Assembly (NCBI GenBank): GCA_021823385.1
Contig: JAKAOC010000221.1
Span: 1-5,075 of the forward strand
From: Actinomycetes bacterium
Lineage (GTDB): Bacteria > Actinomycetota > Acidimicrobiia > Acidimicrobiales > Acidimicrobiaceae
DNA: 5,075 nt
Reading direction: 5' to 3'
The first letter of the stretch is position 1; each line of letters starts with the position of its first letter. Shown here piece by piece: positions 1-5,075 of this stretch. The notes under the pieces were generated by a model. It saw only the letters and a program-made list of their open reading frames with translations, was not told where the DNA came from and made no database searches. A program made the position numbers and the translations under genes.

Positions 1-632
1 TACTCGTTGTACCCACGCCAGTAGGCGGTGATGTTCCCGGCATTTCCGACGGGAATGAAGTGATAGTCCGGAGCGTCGCCAAGCTGGTCGACGATCTCGA
101 AGGCACCGGTCTTCTGCCCTTCGATCCGGTAGGGGTTGATGGAGTTGACGACCGTTACCGGCTTGTGCTCCCCAAGCTCCCGCACGATCTCCAGGGCGCG
201 ATCGAAGTTTTCGCGTATCTGGATCACCTTGGCGCCGTAGACGAGGGCCTGAGCCAGCTTGCCCAGCGCAATGTAGCCCGCCGGGATCAGCACTATGCAG
301 TCGATACCCGCCTTGGCCGCATAAGCAGCCGCCGAGGCGGAGGTGTTCCCCGTCGACGCGCACACCACGGCGTGGGATCCCTCCTCGACCGCCTTGGTAA
401 TGGCAAGGGTCATGCCGCGGTCCTTGAACGAACCTGTCGGATTCGCTCCCTCGAACTTCAAGTAGACGTTGGCGCCCACCACTTTGCTCAGCGATGGCGC
501 ATGGATGAGCGGTGTCGCGCCCTCACCCAGCGTTACCACGGTCCCGCTGGGATCGACGGGAAGGAAGTCGGCGTATTCGCGGATCAGGCCCCTCCAATGA
601 AGCCGTCCGCCACGCTCGCCCACTTTCGACAT
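1..632 (-). CDS. thrC: Threonine synthase, N-terminal part (cut by left window edge)
   Basis: PLP enzyme that converts O-phospho-L-homoserine and water to L-threonine and phosphate, the last step of threonine synthesis, in the cytoplasm. The first 210 residues are present. Family features seen: GEGATPL at about 36-42, the PLP-lysine segment [10 protein letters not shown] (64-73, K70 the predicted Schiff-base lysine), the phosphate-binding loop ASTGNTSAS (92-100), [13 protein letters not shown] (163-175) and the glycine-rich [12 protein letters not shown] (194-205). These match the compact actinobacterial ThrC type of roughly 350-360 residues, so about 60% is present. The ATG at 632-630 is chosen because GAGGGAAGG lies 7 nt upstream. 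The gene starts 21 bp after the hom stop, which implies cotranscription with hom. Residue 120 is Tyr where the mycobacterial enzyme, as I recall it, has Lys (PxGKIAxGK). The reading frame is open to the window edge. Confidence 0.96.
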   Translation of the reverse strand, partial: MSKVGERGGRLHWRGLIREYADFLPVDPSGTVVTLGEGATPLIHAPSLSKVVGANVYLKFEGANPTGSFKDRGMTLAITKAVEEGSHAVVCASTGNTSASAAAYAAKAGIDCIVLIPAGYIALGKLAQALVYGAKVIQIRENFDRALEIVRELGEHKPVTVVNSINPYRIEGQKTGAFEIVDQLGDAPDYHFIPVGNAGNITAYWRGYNE

Positions 633-639
633 CTTGAGA

Positions 640-648
640 CCTTCCCTC
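640..648 (-). promoter_or_regulatory. Ribosome binding site of thrC
   Basis: GAGGGAAGG on the minus strand, 7 nt before the ATG at 632, inside the 21-bp hom-thrC gap. It is the strongest Shine-Dalgarno in the window and fixes the thrC start. It also suggests that thrC is translated independently rather than only by coupling to hom. Confidence 0.75.
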
Positions 649-653
649 GAACC

Positions 654-1955
654 CTACGAGGGGTCGAAAACTCTGATTGAACCAGCCACTCTGCGCACCG
701 CCGGCAAGCTCCGAAGCTCATCCAAGGTCTTGGCGACCGAAGATTCCGGTGCCGGGTGGGTGATGAAGACAAGTTTTGCCTGATCATCGAAGCCGGTCTG
801 CTCCATCGACCGAATGGAGACCATATTGGCCCCGAACACCTGGGCCACCGCGGCCAACACCCCGGGCTGATCGTTGACGTCGATGGCTATATAAAAGGGA
901 TTCTGCATCTCCTCGACCGGCACGATGCTCGCCACCTCGCGCTCCAACTGCCTCTCGGTCACTCCGTAGCGAAGGTTGTGCGCGGCGTCGATGACGTCGC
1001 CCAGAACTGCGCTGGCGGTCGGCAACCCGCCTGCGCCGCGGCCGTAGAACATCAGCTCGCCCACCGCATCACCGGTGACGAAGACTGCATTGAAGGAGTC
1101 GCGCACCAGGGCAAGCGGGTGGTCATCGGGGACAAGCGCCGGGTGCACGCGCACGGCAATGCGATCACGGCCGCTGGCATCCTGGCCAGACTCGCAAAGC
1201 GCGAGCAGCTTGATCACGTACCCGTGCCGCTTGGCAAAGTCGATATCCTCGGCGCTGATTCCGGTGATGCCTTCCCGATAGACGTCCTGGGAGCGAACCA
1301 GGCGGCCAAAGGCCACGGTGGCCAGGATTGCCGCCTTGGCGCGTGCGTCCTCACCCTCCACGTCGGCGCTGGGATCGGCCTCGGCGTAGCCGAGCTCTGT
1401 GGCCAGGGCGAGGGCCTCCTCGTAGCTGGAGCCCTTTTCGGTCATGGAGGAGAGGATGAAGTTGGTGGTGCCGTTCACGATGCCTGCCACCCTTCGCACC
1501 CTCTCACCTGCGAGCGACACCCGCAGAGAACGGATCAGGGGAATCCCGCCGGCCACCGCGGCCTCAAAGAAGATGTCCCGGTCGACACTGCGAGCAAGCT
1601 GTGTCAGTTCCGCGCTGGCCAAAGCCAGTAACGCCTTGTTGGCCGTGACTACCGACTTGCCATTTACCAGGGCCTTCTCGATCAGTTCGCGGGTGGGGGC
1701 GATTCCGCCCATCACCTCCACCACGATGTCCACCTCAGGGTCAGCGACCACTGAGAAAGCGTCGTCGGTAAGGAGAGCCTTGTCGACCCAGGTGGGCCGC
1801 TCGCGATCGAGAGAGCGCACTGCAATCGAGGCAATCTCGAAGCGCTCGCCGGTCTGGGCATAAATGAGTTCGGCATCCCTGGTCAAGAGCTTGACCAGCT
1901 CCGCTCCCACGTTGCCACAACCGAGTAGGCCTACTCGAACCGGATTGTCACTCAT
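654..1955 (-). CDS. hom: Homoserine dehydrogenase with C-terminal ACT domain
   Basis: NAD(P)H-dependent reduction of L-aspartate 4-semialdehyde to L-homoserine, the branch point to threonine and methionine; cytoplasmic. The 433 residues are the usual length for the monofunctional enzyme, and no aspartokinase domain is fused. Domains: Rossmann nucleotide-binding fold with GLLGCGNVG at 9-17; VVTANKALLA at 102-111; the catalytic/substrate domain with NGTTNFILSSM (161-171) and ADPSADVEGEDARAK (193-207), whose D203 and K207 correspond to the conserved Asp/Lys pair of the family; GRGAGGLPTASAVLGD at 305-320; then an ACT domain from about 354 (FYIAIDVNDQPGVLAAVAQ) to the end. In this family the ACT domain usually mediates feedback inhibition by threonine, and that is inferred here. 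The start is ATG at 1955, preceded only by a weak AAGG. The stop is TAG, 21 bp before thrC. No clear promoter is visible upstream. Confidence 0.98.
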   Translation of the reverse strand: MSDNPVRVGLLGCGNVGAELVKLLTRDAELIYAQTGERFEIASIAVRSLDRERPTWVDKALLTDDAFSVVADPEVDIVVEVMGGIAPTRELIEKALVNGKSVVTANKALLALASAELTQLARSVDRDIFFEAAVAGGIPLIRSLRVSLAGERVRRVAGIVNGTTNFILSSMTEKGSSYEEALALATELGYAEADPSADVEGEDARAKAAILATVAFGRLVRSQDVYREGITGISAEDIDFAKRHGYVIKLLALCESGQDASGRDRIAVRVHPALVPDDHPLALVRDSFNAVFVTGDAVGELMFYGRGAGGLPTASAVLGDVIDAAHNLRYGVTERQLEREVASIVPVEEMQNPFYIAIDVNDQPGVLAAVAQVFGANMVSIRSMEQTGFDDQAKLVFITHPAPESSVAKTLDELRSLPAVRRVAGSIRVFDPS

Positions 1956-1973
1956 CGCCTTGCCCGCAGCCAG

Positions 1974-1995
1974 GGCCCCTCACGCCTCGGGGACC
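1974..1995 (-). promoter_or_regulatory. Short hairpin just upstream of hom
   Basis: On the minus strand GG-T-CCCC (1995-1989) pairs with GGGGCC (1979-1974) around a 9-nt loop, with one bulged T. It ends 18 nt before the hom ATG and does not cover the weak AAGG. Its left arm is shared with an alternative pairing to 2041-2035. No U-tract follows, so it is not a typical terminator. Function is unproven. Confidence 0.25.
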
Positions 1996-2020
1996 GAAGA
2001 ACCTGTTCGGTAAAGCCTAA

Positions 2021-2061
2021 TAGCCGCTCGACCCCGGTCCCATGGAGCGCTCGAGGGGCTA
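2021..2061 (-). promoter_or_regulatory. 11-bp dyad / hairpin in the hom leader
   Basis: On the minus strand TAGCCCCTCGA (2061-2051) is complementary to TCGAGCGGCTA (2031-2021), with one C-C mismatch and a 19-nt loop. It is followed by TTAGGCTTT, a poor U-tract. It may be an attenuator hairpin, a protein-binding dyad or a weak terminator upstream of hom. The dyad is directly visible; its role is inference. Confidence 0.35.
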
Positions 2062-2099
2062 AATCCGTCCCACAAGTCACCGGGAGGCCGACATTAGAA

Positions 2100-2144
2100 G
2101 TTCCCGGGCCGAGTGGGTGAAAGCGGTCTCTAGGCCCTGGGAAC
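2100..2144 (-). terminator. Probable terminator hairpin after the exporter-tetR pair
   Basis: On the minus strand GTTCCCAGGGCC (2144-2133) pairs with GGCCCGGGAAC (2110-2100): 11 base pairs with a single bulged A and a 22-nt loop. The tetR stop codon TAG (2132-2130) lies at the start of the loop. The hairpin is followed by TTCTAATGT, which is only moderately U-rich; many actinobacterial intrinsic terminators lack a good U-tract. Because a stem is symmetrical, it could also act on the other strand, but no plus-strand gene needs it. Confidence 0.5.
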
Positions 2145-2744
2145 GACACCGTAGGCAACTGCCCGGGCCATGCGATCAGCCTCCTCCGGCCGGAGGGGCA
2201 GCCCCATCACGGCCACGCTGAACAGGCCCGCCGCGACGCCGATCCGACATAGCTCGCTCGGATCTGCGTCCGGGTCGATGCGCCCCTCTGAGCGGGCCGT
2301 CTCCAGCAGGGCGACATAGGGCGCGTAAGCCAGCTCGTAAAAGCGGCGGCGCAGCTTCCCGGCGAGCTGGTTTTGGCTCTCATCCGTGAGAATGCGCAGC
2401 ATGGCACGACCGACTGAATGGCTGGTCACCCGGGAGACGATGGAATAGGCACTGCGCAACACCTCGATCGGCTCCGCTGAGGAGGGAGCGGACGTCGAGG
2501 CCAGCTCAGCGTACGCTTCCTCAAGTGCCCGCTCCAGGAGTGCATAGCGATCACCGAAAGCTCGGTAGATGGTGGCCCGTGACGTGCCCGCCCGCGTGGC
2601 AACAAGTTCCAGCGAGAAATCCTCCGGGCCGACCTCGGCACACAACTCCACCGCTGCGGCCATCACCCTTGCGCGCAACTCCTCCGAGGGCGGCCTTCCC
2701 CGGCCTCGAGTGCCCTCGGTACGCTCCGGGTTAGCCACTGACAC
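2130..2744 (-). CDS. TetR/AcrR-family transcriptional repressor
   Basis: Predicted ligand-responsive dimeric DNA-binding protein, most likely the regulator of the adjacent exporter. With a GTG start at 2744 it has 204 residues, normal for TetR. A basic N-terminal segment (GTRGRGRPPSEELRARV, about 11-27) leads into the helix-turn-helix FSLELVATRAGTSRATIYRAFGDRYALLERAL (about 43-74), which carries the typical TIYRAFGDRYALL signature. The helical C-terminal ligand/dimer domain (about 85-204) resembles the TetR_C_11/16 type. Start choice: GTG at 2744 has GGTGG 5 nt upstream, and GTG at 2738 is nearly equivalent. An in-frame GTG at 2813 would give 227 residues but has no Shine-Dalgarno and would overlap the exporter by 83 bp. 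The 14-nt (or 8-nt) overlap with the exporter stop implies translational coupling, so one operator could control both genes. The ligand is unknown. Confidence 0.93.
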   Translation of the reverse strand: MSVANPERTEGTRGRGRPPSEELRARVMAAAVELCAEVGPEDFSLELVATRAGTSRATIYRAFGDRYALLERALEEAYAELASTSAPSSAEPIEVLRSAYSIVSRVTSHSVGRAMLRILTDESQNQLAGKLRRRFYELAYAPYVALLETARSEGRIDPDADPSELCRIGVAAGLFSVAVMGLPLRPEEADRMARAVAYGVVPRA

Positions 2745-4338
2745 TGCCGCCACCGACGCTGCTCCCGGAGTCGACCTCAGGCGCAAGCTCGAAATCAGGG
2801 TCGGCAGCGGCACGCGCCGGCAGTGCGATCAGGGCAATCAACGCGCCGGCGAAGGCGGTCCCGACGGCGACCCACATGGTGGTGCCGAAGCCGGACATGA
2901 ACGCCGACTTTGCGGCGTTCGCCAGCGCAGACCCATACACCGCCGGCAGCCGCGCAGCAGCCTGGAGAGCGGTCCCGAGCGAGGACTTGGCGGCCCCGGC
3001 AATGGGGGCGGGAAGCAGCGAGAAGCCGTGGGCCGCCACCAGGTGGCTCCGATACGCCGTGTTGAGCACGCTGCCCATGACCGCGACACCCATGGCACCG
3101 CCCACCTGGATGAGGGTGCCATTGGTCGCCGAGCCCACCCCGGCCTGTGCGCGAGGCACCGAGCCCATCACCGACTCGGCCGAAGGGGGCATGGTGAAGG
3201 CAAGACCAATACCCACCAGTACGAGGGGAAGTTCGATCGCCATGAGCGAGGTGTCGGTCTGATAGCGGCCGAGAAAAATAGTCCCCACCGCTGCGAGAGC
3301 CAGGCCGAACGCGACCGTGATCTTGGTCCCGATGTGATGGGCGACGATCGCGCTCAAAGGCGCAAAGACCAGCAAGGCTCCGGCCAGGCCCAGGAGAAGC
3401 TCTCCGGAGCGCAGCGGGTTGTACCCACGCACGAACTGGAGGTATTGGGTGAGCAGGAAGGACGCGCCCATCAACGAGAAGAAGACGATGGCGATGGAAG
3501 TGGCGGCGACGGAGAAGCGGCGGTTCTCGAAGAACTTCAGACGGAGCATGGGATGGGAACTCTTTGACTCCACCACCAGGAAAGCGACGAGCAAGATGAT
3601 CCCGACGGCAAAGGCAAGCAGAGTCGACGTGGAGGTCCAGCCCTTGTTGGGCGCCTCGATGATGGCCCAAATGATGGTGCCCAGGGCGCCGATGGACAGT
3701 AAGGAGCCGAGCGGGTCCGGCTTCGCGATGGCGGGGTCGACCGAATTCGGGACCAGAATCATTGCGGCAATGAGTCCGACTATCACCACGGGAACGTTGA
3801 CCAGGAAAACCGAGCCCCACCAGTAGTGGTCCAACAGCCAGCCGCCCGCAATGGGTCCGAGTGCCACACCAAGCCCAGAAGACCCCGACCAGATCGCGAT
3901 GGCACGTGCCCTTTCGCGGGGGACGATAAAGACATTGGTGATGATGGACAGGGTGGAAGGCATCGCCATTGCGCCGCCTATACCCATAAAGGCCCTGGTG
4001 GCGATCAGCATGTTCGAACTGCCCGAAAAGGCTGAGGCCACCGAACCGGCTCCGAAGACCGCCAGGCCGGTCATAAAGATCCACTTGCGCCCGAGTCGAT
4101 CTCCGAGGCTGCCACCGGTCAAGAGCAGCCCGGCGAAGACGAGTATGTAGGAGTCGACGATCCACTGGAGCTGCGAGGAACTCGAGTGCAGATCGCGCAC
4201 CAAAGTCGGCAGCGCAACGTTGAGGATGGTGTTGTCGAGGTTCAGCATGATAATGCTGATGGAAAGCACGGCGAGGGTGCCCCACCTGAGCCGAGTGGAG
4301 CGCGCGTCAGCGCCGGACATCTCAGGGAAATTGCTCAT
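2731..4338 (-). CDS. DHA2-family (EmrB/QacA-type) MFS drug exporter
   Basis: Predicted proton-coupled multidrug exporter of the inner membrane with 14 transmembrane segments. Numbering is for the 535-residue form. Motif D1 LDNTILNVALP (34-44, with an acidic D35 in TM1), motif A GSLGDRLGRK (76-85), the motif-B arginine R115 in RAFMGIGGA, and antiporter motif C GLGVALGPIAGG (155-166) are all visible. IIEAPNKGW (226-234) after TM7 is typical of DHA2. The C-terminal tail after TM14 (about 510-535) is hydrophilic and Ser/Gly-rich. Start choice: ATG at 4338 gives a normal short N-terminus and sits 7 nt after a TAACAT -10, which fits a leaderless mRNA. An in-frame ATG at 4365 (544 residues, MGHVCNINR extension) has a GAGG 10 nt upstream but lies inside the putative operator; it cannot be excluded. 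The gene overlaps tetR at its 3' end. The substrate cannot be read from the sequence; antibiotic, dye or metabolite export are all possible. Confidence 0.93.
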   Translation of the reverse strand: MSNFPEMSGADARSTRLRWGTLAVLSISIIMLNLDNTILNVALPTLVRDLHSSSSQLQWIVDSYILVFAGLLLTGGSLGDRLGRKWIFMTGLAVFGAGSVASAFSGSSNMLIATRAFMGIGGAMAMPSTLSIITNVFIVPRERARAIAIWSGSSGLGVALGPIAGGWLLDHYWWGSVFLVNVPVVIVGLIAAMILVPNSVDPAIAKPDPLGSLLSIGALGTIIWAIIEAPNKGWTSTSTLLAFAVGIILLVAFLVVESKSSHPMLRLKFFENRRFSVAATSIAIVFFSLMGASFLLTQYLQFVRGYNPLRSGELLLGLAGALLVFAPLSAIVAHHIGTKITVAFGLALAAVGTIFLGRYQTDTSLMAIELPLVLVGIGLAFTMPPSAESVMGSVPRAQAGVGSATNGTLIQVGGAMGVAVMGSVLNTAYRSHLVAAHGFSLLPAPIAGAAKSSLGTALQAAARLPAVYGSALANAAKSAFMSGFGTTMWVAVGTAFAGALIALIALPARAAADPDFELAPEVDSGSSVGGGSVSG

Positions 4339-4339
4339 A

Positions 4340-4371
4340 CGATTTATGTTACACACATGTCCCATAAATCG
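4340..4371. promoter_or_regulatory. Candidate TetR operator (32-bp interrupted palindrome)
   Basis: CGATTTATG (4340-4348) and CATAAATCG (4363-4371) are perfect 9-bp inverted repeats separated by 14 bp, and three inner pairs (ACA/TGT) extend the symmetry to 12 of 16 half-site positions. The element is AT-rich within GC-rich surroundings, lies directly upstream of the preferred exporter start, and contains the candidate -10. This is the usual position of an operator bound by a neighbouring TetR repressor. The symmetry is seen; binding by this TetR is inferred. Confidence 0.65.
4346..4351 (-). promoter_or_regulatory. Candidate -10 element of the exporter-tetR pair
   Basis: TAACAT on the minus strand matches TANNNT, and 7 nt separate it from the ATG at 4338, so transcription would begin at or beside the start codon (a leaderless mRNA, common in actinobacteria). 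No good -35 hexamer is found at 15-19 bp upstream. It lies inside the palindrome, so a bound repressor would block polymerase. Confidence 0.45.
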
Positions 4372-4387
4372 GAGGCCTCATACGCGT

Positions 4388-4401
4388 GTGACTTCGGTCA
4401 C
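4388..4401 (-). terminator. Small hairpin after lysA, possible weak terminator
   Basis: A perfect 5-bp stem: GTGAC-CGAA-GTCAC on the minus strand, or GTGAC-TTCG-GTCAC on the plus strand. It begins 10 nt after the lysA TAA (4414-4412). Flanking GC on both sides could lengthen the stem past a 2-nt bulge. There is no U-tract, so termination is uncertain; it may slow or partly separate lysA transcription from the exporter. Confidence 0.3.
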
Positions 4402-4411
4402 GCCTGGGGGA

Positions 4412-5075
4412 TTACGCCTCGAGCCTCACCATGTCTTCGAAATTCTCGCCTCGGATGGCCAGTCGCGCACCGCTCTCATCTACGAAAATCACCGGCGGGC
4501 GTGGCACCCGGTTGTAATTGGAGGCCATCGAATAGCCGTAGGCGCCCGTCACCGGCGTCGCCAGCAAGTCTCCCTCCTCGAGTGAGGCGGGAAGAATTGC
4601 GTCGCGGATGAGGATGTCACCGCTCTCGCAGTGCTTACCCACAATCGTGGCCACCTGGTCCCGCTCTGCGTCAGCCGCCTCAGGCAGGAAGGCTTCGTAA
4701 CCGCTCCCGTAAAGGACGGGGCGAGGATTGTCGCTCATGCCCCCATCCACCGACACGTAGGTTCTCAAACCCTCGAGACGCTTCACGGTCCCGACGCGGT
4801 AAACGGTCATAGCGGCCTGGGCCACTAACGACCGGCCCGGCTCGACCATTACCCGGATATCGCGGCCAATCCCGTTGCGTGCCAGTGCGGCATAGAGCTG
4901 GCTCGCCCAGGCATCGAAGCCGGGGCTCTCCTCGCCGGAGACATAGGCGACACCCAGGCCGCCCCCCAAATTCAGCAAGCGGGGCGAATGCGCCTCGACC
5001 AGCGTCGCTAGGGCATCGACCTCCTTGGCGTAGGAGTCGAGGAGGAAGATCTGCGACCCGATATGTGCGTGGATG
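4412..5075 (-). CDS. lysA: Diaminopimelate decarboxylase, C-terminal half (cut by right window edge)
   Basis: PLP-dependent decarboxylation of meso-2,6-diaminopimelate to L-lysine, the last step of lysine synthesis, in the cytoplasm. About 220 of the usual 420-450 residues are present, and the frame is open to the window edge. In fragment numbering: HIGSQ (4-8) and LGGGLGVAY (36-44) belong to the PLP/TIM-barrel part (fold type III); EPGR (78-81) is the PLP-phosphate/substrate segment; CESGD (149-153) carries the conserved active-site cysteine supplied across the dimer; TGAYGYSMASNYNRVPRPP (176-194) is the signature near the C-terminus, with Y179 in the active site. The protein ends normally with TAA at 4414-4412. 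The N-terminal half, including the PLP lysine, is outside the window. In related actinobacteria hom usually follows directly; here an exporter/regulator pair intervenes. Confidence 0.97.
   Translation of the reverse strand, partial: IHAHIGSQIFLLDSYAKEVDALATLVEAHSPRLLNLGGGLGVAYVSGEESPGFDAWASQLYAALARNGIGRDIRVMVEPGRSLVAQAAMTVYRVGTVKRLEGLRTYVSVDGGMSDNPRPVLYGSGYEAFLPEAADAERDQVATIVGKHCESGDILIRDAILPASLEEGDLLATPVTGAYGYSMASNYNRVPRPPVIFVDESGARLAIRGENFEDMVRLEA

Larger units (their letters stand above)
1956..2129 (-). other. hom leader region between tetR and hom
   Basis: This 174-bp stretch contains no convincing gene and no good sigma-70 promoter; TAGGCT at 2019-2014 fits TANNNT but has no acceptable -35 partner. 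It is rich in inverted repeats on the transcribed strand: part of the tetR terminator hairpin, a long dyad at 2061-2021, a short hairpin at 1995-1974 near the hom start, and a 7-bp pairing (GGGACCG 2041-2035 with CGGTCCC 1996-1990) that would exclude the other two. The layout could be an attenuator or simply structured GC-rich spacer. I do not recognise a known riboswitch class. Confidence 0.4.

Noticed and set aside
60..680. 206-codon plus-strand open frame opposite thrC.
   Set aside because: It is antisense to the clear ThrC reading frame and has no ribosome binding site or recognisable domain.
756..1631. 291-codon open frame on the plus strand opposite hom.
   Set aside because: It lies wholly antisense to a gene with clear family motifs; its His/Gly-rich translation resembles no family, as expected for a shadow frame in GC-rich DNA.
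2032..2050. TGGGACC in the hom leader, matching the T-box core TGGNACC; a tRNA-sensing T-box upstream of hom would make sense.
   Set aside because: The flanking AGGG is absent, there is no recognisable Stem I or specifier loop in the roughly 90 nt available, and in the alternative fold the motif is fully paired rather than bulged. A match to six fixed bases in GC-rich DNA is easily due to chance.
2083..2089. GGAGGCC here and again at 4371-4377, flanking the exporter-tetR cassette like a target-site duplication.
   Set aside because: Seven GC-rich bases recur by chance in such DNA, the copies are not at defined element ends, and no transposase, integrase or terminal inverted repeats are present.
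2569..3567. 332-codon open frame on the plus strand opposite tetR and the exporter.
   Set aside because: Its translation is low-complexity and Arg/Gly/His-rich, and it is antisense to two well-supported genes; a shadow frame.
2795..4285. 496-codon open frame on the minus strand in another frame of the exporter.
   Set aside because: It shares the DNA of the 14-TM exporter, whose frame carries all MFS motifs. The alternative product is Arg/His/Pro-rich with no membrane segments.

Overview
The window is GC-rich, and every convincing gene lies on the minus strand. In transcription order (right to left) it holds the 3' half of lysA (diaminopimelate decarboxylase), a DHA2/EmrB-type MFS exporter, a TetR-family repressor, hom (homoserine dehydrogenase with an ACT domain) and the 5' 60% or so of thrC (threonine synthase). 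The order lysA-hom-thrC is the well-known actinobacterial amino-acid cluster (in mycobacteria argS-lysA-hom-thrC-thrB-rho). Together with the GC-rich sequence and GTG start codons, this suggests an Actinomycetota genome. I cannot place it more finely.

Region by region: 5075-4412 is lysA, cut by the window edge. 4411-4339 is a 73-bp gap holding a small UUCG/CGAA hairpin, a 32-bp interrupted palindrome and a TAACAT -10 element just before the exporter start. 4338-2731 is the exporter. Its stop overlaps the start of tetR (2744-2130), so the two look like one translationally coupled pair. 2144-2100 is a strong hairpin that probably ends the pair. 2129-1956 is the hom leader, with no recognisable promoter but with several GC-rich, partly mutually exclusive stem-loops. 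1955-654 is hom. After 21 bp with a strong Shine-Dalgarno, thrC begins at 632 and runs off the left edge.

Functionally, LysA makes lysine from meso-diaminopimelate, while Hom and ThrC carry aspartate semialdehyde towards threonine; the intervening kinase gene thrB is not in the window. The exporter/TetR pair is unrelated to this pathway by family and interrupts what is usually a contiguous lysA-hom pair. The most informative part is the short lysA-exporter gap: the palindrome covers the region just upstream of a probable leaderless start and is a strong candidate for the operator of the adjacent TetR protein. I found no mobile element, RNA gene, CRISPR array or wholly new system. The window is core metabolism plus an inserted, self-regulated efflux cassette.
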